Positions 6,175-15,500 of a DNA stretch of 39,058 nt are shown in pieces. The position numbers and the translations under genes are program-made. The first letter of the stretch is position 1. Each line of letters opens with the position of its first letter. The notes beneath the pieces are model-generated. The model did not search any database. It was not told where the DNA came from and saw only the letters and a list, made by a program, of their open reading frames with translations. The stretch spans positions 1 to 39,058 of the forward strand of contig JAFRJB010000006.1 in NCBI GenBank assembly GCA_017432485.1. The letters run 5' to 3'. This DNA comes from Clostridia bacterium (GTDB lineage: Bacteria; Bacillota; Clostridia; Oscillospirales; Acutalibacteraceae).

Positions 6175-7107
6175 ATGTTAAAAGATCAGGTTTTAAAAGC
6201 ACTTGCTGCCGCGCGCAACAAAAGCCTCTCGGGGCAGGAACTTGCAAGCACTTTTGCAGTTTCGCGCACTGCGATTTGGAAGGCAATCAAGCAATTAGAG
6301 AGCGAGGGTATTGCCATTGAGGCAGAAGCGGGAAAAGGGTATCGGCTGGCGCCGTATGCCCTGACCCCTTACGATTTGCAGTTGCCGCAAGGGGTACAGA
6401 CTTTCTTTTACGGCAGTATTGACAGCACCAACACCCAAGCCAAGCGTTTGCTGGCAGAGGGGCTGCAGGGCGAAGCAGTGATTGTTGCCGATGAACAGAC
6501 TGCCGGCAGAGGGCGCTGCGGCAGAGATTTTTATTCGCCCAAGCACACCGGCGTATATTTCTCTTACATCTTCCACCCGGAAAAAACCTTGGCGGATGCG
6601 GTACGCATTACCACTGCCGCCGCTGTCAGCGTGGTGCGCGCGATTGAAAAAATCAGCGCACAAAAACCCTTGATTAAATGGGTGAATGATGTGTATTTGG
6701 GAGATAAAAAAATATGCGGCATTTTAAGTGAAGCGGTTTCGGATTTTGAGAGCGGTACGGTGGAGAGCGTGATTGTCGGCATCGGCATTAATTGGACTAC
6801 GCGCGATTTTCCCGCTGCTTTGCAAACTACAGCGGCAAGCCTTTGCGATGAGAGCGTGAGCAGGGCATCACTGTTGCAGGCGGTTGCCGAGGAACTGATT
6901 GCCGTGGCGCACGATATGCAAAACCCTGCCATTATGGCAGATTACCGCGCGCATTCTATGGTGCTCGGAAAGGCCGTGAAATTCTTTCACAACGAAAAAA
7001 TGTTTGAGGGAACAGCAATCGGTATCGAAGAAAACGGCGCTCTGACAGTGCAAACCGACAGCGGTCTGCAGTCATTACACTCGGGTGAAATTACACTCAG
7101 GCTTTAA
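6175..7107 (+). CDS. birA: Biotin-[acetyl-CoA-carboxylase] ligase / biotin repressor
   Basis: Activates biotin with ATP and transfers biotinyl-AMP to a lysine of carboxylase carrier proteins. The product is 310 aa. Residues 1-60 are an N-terminal winged HTH (QELASTFAVSRTAIWKAIKQLE), making this the bifunctional class II type that also represses transcription. The catalytic domain shows STNT (84-87), GRGRCGR (111-117) for biotinyl-AMP binding and KWVNDVY (168-174); the C-terminal SH3-like domain ends GEITLRL. ATG 6175 fits the expected N-terminus; an in-frame GTG 9 nt upstream is possible. No biotin biosynthesis or transport gene is adjacent. Confidence 0.94.
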   Translation: MLKDQVLKALAAARNKSLSGQELASTFAVSRTAIWKAIKQLESEGIAIEAEAGKGYRLAPYALTPYDLQLPQGVQTFFYGSIDSTNTQAKRLLAEGLQGEAVIVADEQTAGRGRCGRDFYSPKHTGVYFSYIFHPEKTLADAVRITTAAAVSVVRAIEKISAQKPLIKWVNDVYLGDKKICGILSEAVSDFESGTVESVIVGIGINWTTRDFPAALQTTAASLCDESVSRASLLQAVAEELIAVAHDMQNPAIMADYRAHSMVLGKAVKFFHNEKMFEGTAIGIEENGALTVQTDSGLQSLHSGEITLRL

Positions 7108-7122
7108 TTCTTAAAATCTTAA

Positions 7123-7152
7123 TTGACAACTTATGACAAGATATGGTATAAA
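7123..7152 (+). promoter_or_regulatory. Promoter of the CDP-alcohol phosphatidyltransferase gene
   Basis: TTGACA (7123-7128), 18-nt spacer, TATAAA (7147-7152). Confidence 0.75.
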
Positions 7153-7182
7153 AGACGATAGAAACTTTTTTCAGGGGGAACA

Positions 7183-7767
7183 ATGAAAAAGTATATTCCC
7201 AATATTATTTCTTCCGCAAGAATTATTGCCGGCGCATCACTTTTTTTGTTTAGTGATGTTACCAACGGTTTTATTGCACTGTATGTTTTTTGCGGCATCA
7301 CGGATTTAATTGACGGCCCGATTGCCAGAAAACTTAATGCCACAAGTTCCATCGGTGCATTGCTTGATACAGTGGGAGATATTGTTACCTATATGGCGTT
7401 TGCCAAAATTTTATTGGTGCAAAAACAGGTGCCGAAATCCATTGTGATTTGGATGTTGGGCGTTGCCGCCATCCATTTGATTGCAGGGCTGGTTTCTTTA
7501 ATTAAAGTAAAGAAATTTTATGTGGTGCATTCGTTATTCGGTAAAATTTTGGGCGGTTCCGTATTTGTGTTGCCGTTTGCGATGTGGCTTGCGGCAATGA
7601 TTGTTTCAAAACCATCTGCGCAATATGATTTTATTGTGTATATCTTAATGGCGATTGTCGCAACCATCGGTACCATTGCCGGGTTAGAGTCACTGATTAT
7701 TCAAATTAAAACCGATGACCCGCAAACACCGCTTAAAACAATTTACGGCTTAATCAAAAGTCAATAA
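7183..7767 (+). CDS. CDP-alcohol phosphatidyltransferase family membrane protein
   Basis: Transfers a phosphatidyl group from CDP-diacylglycerol to an alcohol acceptor at the membrane. The product is 194 aa with about six hydrophobic segments. Residues 41-66 carry the whole family signature D-x2-DG-x2-AR-x8-G-x3-D-x3-D (DLIDGPIARK... GALLDTVGD), with all aspartates present. The length fits the family. The acceptor cannot be read from sequence: phosphatidylglycerophosphate synthase (PgsA) is the commonest role, but the DLIDGPIAR variant and the isolated context leave others open. AGGGGGAA precedes ATG 7183. It is monocistronic between its promoter and a terminator. Confidence 0.88.
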   Translation: MKKYIPNIISSARIIAGASLFLFSDVTNGFIALYVFCGITDLIDGPIARKLNATSSIGALLDTVGDIVTYMAFAKILLVQKQVPKSIVIWMLGVAAIHLIAGLVSLIKVKKFYVVHSLFGKILGGSVFVLPFAMWLAAMIVSKPSAQYDFIVYILMAIVATIGTIAGLESLIIQIKTDDPQTPLKTIYGLIKSQ

Positions 7768-7781
7768 GAAAGATTTTAAAA

Positions 7782-7820
7782 GCTCTTGGCAAAAGGAATT
7801 TGCCGGGAGCATTTTTATTT
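7782..7820 (+). terminator. Terminator after the phosphatidyltransferase gene
   Basis: GCTCTTGGCAAA pairs with TTTGCCGGGAGC (two G-T pairs), then ATTTTTATTTT. Confidence 0.85.
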
Positions 7821-7833
7821 TAGAATTTGGGTA

Positions 7834-7862
7834 TTGAATAATGCTTCAATTTTATATATAAT
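7834..7862 (+). promoter_or_regulatory. Promoter of the hprK-glk-murB-rapZ-whiA-dnaE cluster
   Basis: TTGAAT (7834-7839), 17-nt spacer, TATAAT (7857-7862), about 58 nt before the hprK ATG. Confidence 0.7.
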
Positions 7863-7920
7863 ATATTATGTATATTTCTATCGTGCGGGCAAGTGAAATT
7901 GCGCCGAGAAAGAGGGTTCT

Positions 7921-8859
7921 ATGAAGCAAGAACAAAAATCCATTACCTTAGAGCGGTTAATTCAAAAGGAAAACTATGAAGTGCTCTATTTGCCCAAACC
8001 GGCAGAAGAAATCCTGATAGTGACTCCCAATGTCAACCGACCGAGCCTGATGTTTTCGGGCTACACCGATTTTTTCGATAATAAGCGCATTCAGTTTATC
8101 GGCCATATGGAGCGCAGCTATATTGACTCCATGGGTGAAGAAGGGCGCAAAAAGGCGATTGAAATTCTGCTTCGTGCGCAGCCGCCGGCAGTGATTTTAA
8201 CCAGAAACCAAGAGCCGTTTGAGGATTTGATGCAGCTGGCGGAGCAATACGGTGTTGCGATTTTGAGAACGAACGACACCACTTCGCTTGCGACTTCTTC
8301 GGCTTCCTACTTCTTAGCCGAGCAGTTAGCGCCGATTTTTGTGCAGCACGGTGTGCTGGTGGAAGTATACGGCGAAGGTGTACTGATTATCGGCGACAGC
8401 GGTGTGGGTAAAAGTGAGGTTGCGCTGGAACTGCTTAGCCGCGGGCATCGCCTGATTGCCGATGATGTAGTGGAAATTCGTAAGATTAACAAGAAAACCC
8501 TTTCCGGCATGAGCCCCGCCAATATTCGCCACTTCATTGAGGTGCGCGGCATCGGTATTATTGATGCCAAGACCCTGTTCGGTATCGGCGCGGTTAAAAT
8601 CCGCCACAAAATTCACTTGGTCATTAAGTTAGAGAATTGGGACCCCGAAAAGGCATATAATGTGTTGGGGCTCGATGAAGAAGATATTGAATTCTTAGGT
8701 GTTAAAATTCCGTTTTTGACCGTTCCGGTCAAACCCGGCAGAAATGTGGCAATGATTGTGGAAGTTGCCGCCAGAAATAACAGATTGAAAAAATACGGCT
8801 ACAATGCCGCAGAAGAATTAATTAAAAAATTAGAAAGCGAGGCTATGGGAAATGTATAA
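7921..8859 (+). CDS. hprK: HPr kinase/phosphorylase
   Basis: Phosphorylates and dephosphorylates Ser46 of HPr in response to glycolytic metabolites, the key switch of carbon catabolite control in Firmicutes. The product is 312 aa, the usual length. The N-terminal DRTGG-like half is followed by the kinase half: catalytic H143 in HGVLVEVYG, P-loop GDSGVGKS (158-165), ADDVVEI, and the family signature EVRGIGIIDAKTLFG (207-221). GAGGG lies 6 nt before ATG 7921. The last 8 nt overlap glk, so the two are coupled. It heads an operon whose last gene cluster includes pfkA, consistent with glycolytic sensing. Confidence 0.97.
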   Translation: MKQEQKSITLERLIQKENYEVLYLPKPAEEILIVTPNVNRPSLMFSGYTDFFDNKRIQFIGHMERSYIDSMGEEGRKKAIEILLRAQPPAVILTRNQEPFEDLMQLAEQYGVAILRTNDTTSLATSSASYFLAEQLAPIFVQHGVLVEVYGEGVLIIGDSGVGKSEVALELLSRGHRLIADDVVEIRKINKKTLSGMSPANIRHFIEVRGIGIIDAKTLFGIGAVKIRHKIHLVIKLENWDPEKAYNVLGLDEEDIEFLGVKIPFLTVPVKPGRNVAMIVEVAARNNRLKKYGYNAAEELIKKLESEAMGNV

Positions 8860-9808
8860 TATCGGGATTGATTTAGGAGGCACCAACATCGTTGTCGGTG
8901 TGGTAGATAAAGATAATAACATTGTCGGTAAAGCCTCGCGCAAAACCAACATTCCGCGCCCTGCGCAAAATATCTTTGAAGATATGTATGCGGCGGCGCT
9001 TGATGCGCTCGACCAAGCAGGTTTGAGCTTGAAAGATGTGGAGTATGTGGGGCTCGGCACTCCCGGTGCGGTAGAGCCCGAGAGCGGTGTGATCACCTAT
9101 TCCGCCAACCTCTTTTTCCACAACGTGCCTGCCAAAGAAATACTCGAGGAACGCTTCGGTAAAATGGCTTTTGTGGGCAATGATGCCAACTGTGCCGCAT
9201 TCGGCGAATACATCGCCGGCGCGGGCAAATTTGCGCGCGATATGATTGCCGTAACCCTCGGCACAGGTGTCGGCGGCGGCATTATTATTGATGAAAAATT
9301 ACATGTCGGCTTCAACGGCGCGGCAGGCGAAATCGGGCATATGGTCATTCATATGGACGGCGAGCACTGCAACTGCGGCAGAAGCGGTTGTTGGGAAAGC
9401 TACGCGAGTGCCACAGCACTGATTAGAATGACCAATGAACTGCGCGAAAAAGGCGATGACCCCATTCTTGAAAGAGAGATTGAGAAAGAGGGAGAAGTCA
9501 ATGCAAAGGTTCCCTATGCGGCAGCGAGAGCCGGTTCCAAACAGTGCGCCGAGTTGTGTGACAGGTATGCAAAGTACATTGCCACAGGCGTTGTGAATTT
9601 GATTAATATGCTGCAGCCGGAAGTTATTTGCATCGGCGGCGGTGTCAGCCACGAAGGCGATGCGCTTTTAAACCCGATTTTGCACTACATCGCCGAGCAG
9701 AGCTACACCAGAGACAACAGCGAAGAAATGCAAACCGTGATTAAACTTGCAGAGCTTGGCAACGATGCGGGCATTATCGGCGCAGCATTACTTAATAAGA
9801 ACGGATAA
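8852..9808 (+). CDS. glk: ROK-family glucokinase
   Basis: Phosphorylates glucose to glucose-6-phosphate with ATP. The product is 318 aa. It has the N-terminal phosphate loop DLGGTNI (7-13), the catalytic Asp in GNDAN (109-113), GTGVGGG (137-143), and the ROK zinc site H163 plus CNCGRSGC (173-180). C-terminal IGGGVSHEGD binds ATP. Substrate is inferred as glucose because of the E-GHM and zinc-motif type and the position in a hprK/pfkA cluster; other hexoses are possible. It overlaps hprK by 8 nt and stands 5 nt before murB. Confidence 0.93.
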   Translation: MYNIGIDLGGTNIVVGVVDKDNNIVGKASRKTNIPRPAQNIFEDMYAAALDALDQAGLSLKDVEYVGLGTPGAVEPESGVITYSANLFFHNVPAKEILEERFGKMAFVGNDANCAAFGEYIAGAGKFARDMIAVTLGTGVGGGIIIDEKLHVGFNGAAGEIGHMVIHMDGEHCNCGRSGCWESYASATALIRMTNELREKGDDPILEREIEKEGEVNAKVPYAAARAGSKQCAELCDRYAKYIATGVVNLINMLQPEVICIGGGVSHEGDALLNPILHYIAEQSYTRDNSEEMQTVIKLAELGNDAGIIGAALLNKNG

Positions 9809-9813
9809 AATTT

Positions 9814-10716
9814 ATGTATCAAAGCATTTGTGATTATGCGCGCTCTCTTGGCTGCAACGCAGTCGAAAATGAGCCGATGAAACAACATATTTCTTTTAAA
9901 GTCGGCGGCAATGCAAAAGCCTTTATTGAGCCGAACAGCCAAGAGAACCTGTTAAAAATTTTGCAAAAGTGCAAGGAGTGTGCCGTGCATTACGCTGTGA
10001 TCGGCAACGGCAGCAACCTCTTGGTGCGCGATGAGGGCTTTGAAGGTGTTGTTATTCACTTGGGCAGTGCCTTCGGCAAGATAGAACTTGTCGGGGAAGA
10101 CACGATTTGGTGCGAAGCAGGCGCAAACCTGATGAAGGTGTGCAACTTTGCGCTTGCCAATTCGCTGACCGGTTTGGAATTTGCCTACGGTATTCCCGGT
10201 AGCGCCGGCGGCGCGGCATTTATGAATGCGGGCGCCTACGGCGGCGAAATGAAAGATGTGTTATATAAGTGCACCCATATTGACAGCGCGCTGCAGCCCG
10301 GTGCGCTCGAAGGCGATGCGCTGGGCTTAGGCTACCGCCGCTCAGCTTACTGCGATAACGGTGCAGTCATTACGGGCTTATATATGAAACTGCAAAAAGG
10401 CGATAAAACCGCCATCAAAGCCAAGATGGATGAGCTCTACGGAAGGCGCAAAGAAAAACAGCCGTTGGAGTACCCCTCGGCAGGGAGTACCTTTAAGCGC
10501 CCGGAGGGTTATTTTGCCGGGAAACTTATTGAAGATGCGGGCTTAAAGGGCGCGCGCGTCGGCGGTGCGGCTGTCAGCGAAAAACACGCGGGCTTTGTGG
10601 TTAACCTCGGCGGTGCCACCTGCAGCGATATTTTGCAGTTGTGCGAAAATATTCACCAAAGCGTGATGGAGCGCTACGGTGTGAGTTTAGAAAGAGAAGT
10701 CAAGATTTTAGAGTAG
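9814..10716 (+). CDS. murB: UDP-N-acetylenolpyruvoylglucosamine reductase
   Basis: FAD/NADPH enzyme that makes UDP-N-acetylmuramate, the second committed step of peptidoglycan synthesis. The product is 300 aa of the short (type II, Gram-positive) form. FAD-binding motifs are GNGSNLL (64-70) and GIPGSAGGA (126-134); GYRRSAY (173-179) and the proton-donor Ser225 in PSAGSTFKRP form the active site; AAVSEKHAGFVVN and the final Glu in LEREVKILE complete it. The start is 5 nt after glk and the stop 4 nt before rapZ, so it is in the operon. Confidence 0.97.
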   Translation: MYQSICDYARSLGCNAVENEPMKQHISFKVGGNAKAFIEPNSQENLLKILQKCKECAVHYAVIGNGSNLLVRDEGFEGVVIHLGSAFGKIELVGEDTIWCEAGANLMKVCNFALANSLTGLEFAYGIPGSAGGAAFMNAGAYGGEMKDVLYKCTHIDSALQPGALEGDALGLGYRRSAYCDNGAVITGLYMKLQKGDKTAIKAKMDELYGRRKEKQPLEYPSAGSTFKRPEGYFAGKLIEDAGLKGARVGGAAVSEKHAGFVVNLGGATCSDILQLCENIHQSVMERYGVSLEREVKILE

Positions 10717-10720
10717 CATT

Positions 10721-11578
10721 ATGATGGAAATATTATTTATCAGCGGTGTATCGGGTGCGGGTAAATCCAGCGCGATGGATGTGCTGGAGGATTTGGACTT
10801 TTATTGTGTAGACAATATGCCTCTCCAACTCGTTCCCACCTTTGTGGATTTGATTGAGAACGCGGGCTATCAAAAAGTAGCGATTGCAACCGATGTCAGA
10901 AGCGTTCCCGTTTCGGCAGATATTGAGAATTGCGATGCTTATTTGGATAGCCGCCATATCGCGCACAGCATCATTTTCTTGGAGTGCGGCAATGCGGAAT
11001 TGCTCAAGCGCTATAAGCTCTCGCGCCGCCGCCATCCGCTGATGCAGGATAAAGATAAAAACATTGAGCACGCGATTGAAAGAGAGCGCAAGCTTTTAAC
11101 CGGTATTCGGGAAAAAGCCGATTATATTATTGACACAACCTTTTTTAAAACCCCGCAGTTAAAAGAGCGCTTGCTGGATATTCTTCATGAAGATAAAACC
11201 GAGGGGATGAAACTTTACTCCATGTCCTTCGGCTTTAAATACGGCGTACCTTCCGAGGCGGACTTGATGCTCGATGTGCGCTGCCTGCCCAACCCCTATT
11301 ATGTGGCGGAACTTAAACCTAAAACCGGTTTGGATAAAGAGGTGCGCGACTATGTGCTTGGCAGTGAAAAAAGCAAGGAATTATTTCAAAAAACTGCCGA
11401 CCTGATTTCTTTTTTAATTCCGCTATATGAAGCAGAGGGGAAAAGCCAGCTGGTTATTGCATTCGGCTGTTCGGGCGGGCATCACCGCTCGGTGACTTTT
11501 GCCGAAGAAATAGCGGCGTACTTAGGAGAGCAGGGCTTTTCGCCGACGATTTCCCATCGCGATATCGAGAAAGTCTAA
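10721..11578 (+). CDS. rapZ: RapZ/YvcJ-family nucleotide-binding protein
   Basis: The product is 285 aa with P-loop GVSGAGKS (9-16), followed by the family string VLEDLDFYCVDNMP, and the C-terminal domain with FGCSGGHHRSV. In Escherichia coli RapZ is an RNA-binding adaptor controlling the glmS regulatory RNA; in Bacillus subtilis YvcJ is a nucleotide hydrolase tied to competence. Its neighbours murB and whiA are the usual Firmicute arrangement, although the yvcK gene that normally lies between rapZ and whiA is absent here. Start ATG 10721 has another ATG directly after it; either could be used. Confidence 0.96.
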   Translation: MMEILFISGVSGAGKSSAMDVLEDLDFYCVDNMPLQLVPTFVDLIENAGYQKVAIATDVRSVPVSADIENCDAYLDSRHIAHSIIFLECGNAELLKRYKLSRRRHPLMQDKDKNIEHAIERERKLLTGIREKADYIIDTTFFKTPQLKERLLDILHEDKTEGMKLYSMSFGFKYGVPSEADLMLDVRCLPNPYYVAELKPKTGLDKEVRDYVLGSEKSKELFQKTADLISFLIPLYEAEGKSQLVIAFGCSGGHHRSVTFAEEIAAYLGEQGFSPTISHRDIEKV

Positions 11579-11683
11579 TGAATGTGGAATAAAAGGCGGT
11601 AACACTTTGTGTTGCATTTGAGAATGTGCCGTGCGCGGCACCACCTTTCGCTAACAGCTAACAGGCTAACGGCTAACTGCTAA
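11579..11683. repeat. Modular repeat remnant between rapZ and whiA
   Basis: Directly after the rapZ stop: GAATGTG/GAATAAA half array, GGCG-flanked hairpin GTAACAC-TTT-GTGTTGC (11599-11615, 7-3-7), a GTGCCG-TGCG-CGGCAC hairpin, then the array GCTAACA-GCTAACAG-GCTAACG-GCTAACT (11649-11683). The array ends 3 nt before the whiA start codon and occupies the place where its ribosome site would be expected. Confidence 0.8.
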
Positions 11684-11686
11684 AAT

Positions 11687-12595
11687 ATGAAAAAATCATT
11701 TACGTATGAAGTCAAAAGTGAATTATTAGCCAAAGACAGGGAACCGGATAATGCGTTCCTTGCCTTTTGTTACGGGCTGTTTTTGTTTGCCTCGGCGTTT
11801 TCTTTAAATGCGATGTATCTCAAGACCGAAAACCGCGAGCTTGCCTATGCCTATGCTGCCGGCGCCAAGCGCTTGGCGGGGGTGAAAGCCAACATTGCAT
11901 CCACCAAAGGCGGCACCTATACCTGCGATATTGCCGCGGCAGAGGACAGAAAGCGCATTTTCAGCGCCTTTTCTCTTTCGGGGAGTGAGTTTACGCTGCG
12001 CATTAATCGTACCAATATTGACAGCGAGCAGTGCTGTGCCGATTTTTTGGCAGGGGCATTTTGCGCCTGCGGCAGTGTGGCAGACCCGAAAAAGGATTAC
12101 CACCTGGAATTTGCGGTTGCTTACTATCAACTGTGTAAAGATTTGATGAAACTTATTAGCGAAATTGAGCCGGATGAACCGCTGGTGCCCAAAAAAGTGG
12201 TGCGCAAATATGATATGGTAGTTTACTTCAAAGGCAGTGAGCCGATTGAAGATTTGCTCTTTTTTATGGGCGCGCAAAACAGCGCCTTTGAATTGGTCAA
12301 TGCCAAGGTGGAAAAAGATATTCGCAACCGCGCCAACCGCTTAAAAAATTGCGACAGCGCCAATCTTGACAAGGTCACAAAAGCCGGTGTGAAACAGGCA
12401 AAAGCCATTCGCCGCATTAAGAATAAAAAGGGCTTTGAATACTTACCGGAAGAGCTGCGCGAAGTGGCGCAAATTCGCCTGGAAAACCCCGATATGGCGC
12501 TTTCCGAAATTGCCGCGCAGATGCAGGAGCCGATTTCCCGCTCCGGGGTCAATCATCGGCTCAAAAAATTGGAAAAAATTGCAGAGGAACTGTAG
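11687..12595 (+). CDS. whiA: WhiA, LAGLIDADG-like DNA-binding regulator
   Basis: WhiA is needed for sporulation septation in Streptomyces and affects cell division and chromosome segregation in Bacillus. The product is 302 aa. The N-terminal SFTYEVKSELL and middle CCADFLAGAFCACGSVADP belong to the inactive homing-endonuclease-like domain; the C-terminus (about 215-302) is a helix-turn-helix domain ending SRSGVNHRLKKLEKIAEEL. The start MKKSFTYEVK matches the family. No Shine-Dalgarno sequence is visible upstream, only a heptamer repeat (GCTAACTGCTAAAAT-ATG). The TAG stop touches the dnaE ATG. Confidence 0.96.
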   Translation: MKKSFTYEVKSELLAKDREPDNAFLAFCYGLFLFASAFSLNAMYLKTENRELAYAYAAGAKRLAGVKANIASTKGGTYTCDIAAAEDRKRIFSAFSLSGSEFTLRINRTNIDSEQCCADFLAGAFCACGSVADPKKDYHLEFAVAYYQLCKDLMKLISEIEPDEPLVPKKVVRKYDMVVYFKGSEPIEDLLFFMGAQNSAFELVNAKVEKDIRNRANRLKNCDSANLDKVTKAGVKQAKAIRRIKNKKGFEYLPEELREVAQIRLENPDMALSEIAAQMQEPISRSGVNHRLKKLEKIAEEL

Positions 12596-15500
12596 ATGTT
12601 TACTCACCTTCATGTGCATACCGAATACAGTTTGCTTGACGGCGCCTGCCGCATCGAAGAACTGGTGGCAAGAGCCAAGCAATTAGGGCAGACCGCACTC
12701 GCCATCACCGACCACGGGGTTATGTATGGTGCGGTTGATTTTTTTAATGCCTGTCAGGCGCAGGGTATCAAGCCGATTATCGGCTGCGAAATCTATGTTG
12801 CCAAGCGCACCCGCTTTGATAAAGTTAAAGGCTTTGACGATGAGCGCCACCACTTGGTGCTGCTTTGTAAAAATGAAACAGGCTACCGCAATTTAATCAA
12901 GATTGTCTCCCGCGCCTGGACAGAGGGTTTCTACACCAAGCCCAGAGCCGACAAGGAACTGCTTGCCGCCCACAGTGAGGGGCTGATTGCGCTTTCCGCC
13001 TGCCTGGCGGGCGAAATCCCGCGCCTGCTTTTAAATGGGGAATACGAAGCTGCCAAAGAAACGGCGCTGTGGTACGAAGGTGTTTTTGGCAAGGGCAACT
13101 TCTACATTGAGATACAAGACCATTCTTTAGAAGAACAAAAGAAGATTTATCCGCAGTTACTGCAACTATCGGAAGAAACGGGCATCGAACTTGTAGCGAC
13201 CAATGATGTGCACTATGTGCAACAGGAAGATGCTTTTGTGCAGAACGTGCTTTTGTGCATTCAAACCAACCACACCTTAGGGGAAGATACGGGCATCGGC
13301 TTTGAAACCGAGGAGTTTTACCTTAAAAGTGAAGAGCAAATGCGCGCGCTGTTTCCGGCGCAGGCGATTGAAAATACAAACCGCATTGCCGAACAATGTA
13401 ACTTCTCTTTTGAATTCGGCAATACGGTGCTGCCTAATTTTGAAGTGCCGCCGGAATTCAAGACACATTTTGATTATTTAAAATATTTGTGCGAAAAAGG
13501 CTTTGCCAAGCGCTACGGCGAAAACGCGCCGGCAGAATATCGAGAGCGTATGGAGTATGAGCTCGGTGTCATTCACAGCATGGGTTATGTAGATTACTAC
13601 CTGATTGTGTGGGATTATATCCGCTTTGCGCGCAGTAAGGGCATTGCCGTGGGTCCCGGCAGAGGGTCGGGCGCGGGCAGTATTTGTGCGTATGTGATCG
13701 GCATTACCCAACTTGACCCGATGCAGTACGGTTTGATTTTTGAGCGCTTCTTAAACCCGGAGCGAGTGAGCATGCCCGACTTTGATGTGGACTTTTGCTA
13801 TGTGCGCCGCCAAGAAGTGATTGATTATGTTATAGAAAAATACGGTGTGGAATATGTGGCGCAAATTGTCACCTTCGGCACGATGGCGGCAAGAGGTGCG
13901 GTGCGCGATGTCGGCAGGGTGATGGGGCTTCCCTATGCGCAAGTCGATAAAATTGCCAAACTCATTCCGCGCGCCTTTCATATTACGCTTTCACAGGCGC
14001 TTGCAGTCGGCAAAGAGTTAAAAGAAGCCTATGAGAGCGATGCGACGGTGAAAAAAGTGATTGATACCGCTTTGAAAATAGAGGGGATGCCGCGCAACTG
14101 TTCCACCCACGCGGCAGGTGTGGTCATTACCAAAGAGCCGGTCGATTGCTATGTGCCGCTATCTAAAAACGATGATGCAGTGGTCACGCAGTATACGATG
14201 ACGGCGCTCGAGCGCCTGGGGCTTCTCAAAATGGACTTTTTGGGCTTGCGCACGCTCACGGTAATTAGCGATGCCGAAAAGATGATTCGCAAATCTCACC
14301 CCGACTTCAGAGCCGACCGCATCCCGCTTGACGATAAAGCGGTGTTTCGCCTCTTTTCAGAAGGGAAGACCGACGGCGTATTCCAATTTGAATCTGCCGG
14401 CATGAAGCAAATGCTCATCGGGCTACAGCCCGAGAGTTTGGAAGATATTATTGCTTCTATTTCGCTGTATAGACCGGGACCTGCCAAGAGCATTCCCACC
14501 TATACCCAAAACCGCCACAATCCCGCTTTAGTGCGCTACCAAACACCGGCGCTTAAACCGATTTTAGATGTTACTTACGGCTGTATGGTGTATCAAGAGC
14601 AGGTGATGGAAGTCTTTCGTTCGCTCGCCGGTTACTCTTTCGGCAGGGCGGACTTGGTGCGCCGCGCGATGAGTAAGAAAAAAGCGGATGTGATGGCAAA
14701 AGAGCGCCGCTACTTTGTGCACGGCAAGCCCGATGAGGGGATAGACGGTGCTGTTAAACGCGGTGTGCCCGAAAAGGTTGCCAATGAAATCTTTGATGAT
14801 ATGTCCGCTTTTTCGCAATACGCCTTTAACAAATCGCACGCGGCGTGCTACGCCTATGTTGCTTACCAAACCGCTTACTTAAAAGTGCATTATCCCTGCG
14901 AATTTATGGCGGCGCTGTTGACAAGCGTGCTCGATGATTTTAATAAAGTGGCAATGTATATTGCCGAGTGTAACCGCCTCGGCATCAAAATTCTTCCGCC
15001 GAGTGTTAACGAAAGCTTTGAATATTTCAGCGCCGGCGATAACCAAATTCGCTTCGGTTTGCTGGCAATTAAAAACTTGGGGCTTGGCATCATCGGCAAA
15101 ATTATTCGAGAGCGCGAGCAGGGCGGCAAGTATGAATCGTTTTACGACTTTTTGGAGCGGATTTATGATGTTTACAACCGCCGCGCCTGCGAAAGCTTGA
15201 TTTTGAGCGGTGCGCTTGACGGGCTCGGTGCCAACCGCCGCCAAATGCTGCAGGCGGCTGACCTGATTATGAACCGCCTTTCGGATGAACATAAGCGCAA
15301 TATTGACGGGCAGGTCGGTTTCTTTGACTATATGGGAGAGGAAACGCAAGAGCCGTTTGCAATGCCGCAAGTTTCCGAGTTTTCAACCGAGCAAATGCTC
15401 GAAATGGAAAAGCAGACAACAGGGCTTTACATTTCCGGTCACCCGCTGCTGCGCCTGCAAAAGACAGCAAACCTGCTCAAGTGCGCGCGCATTTCCGATA

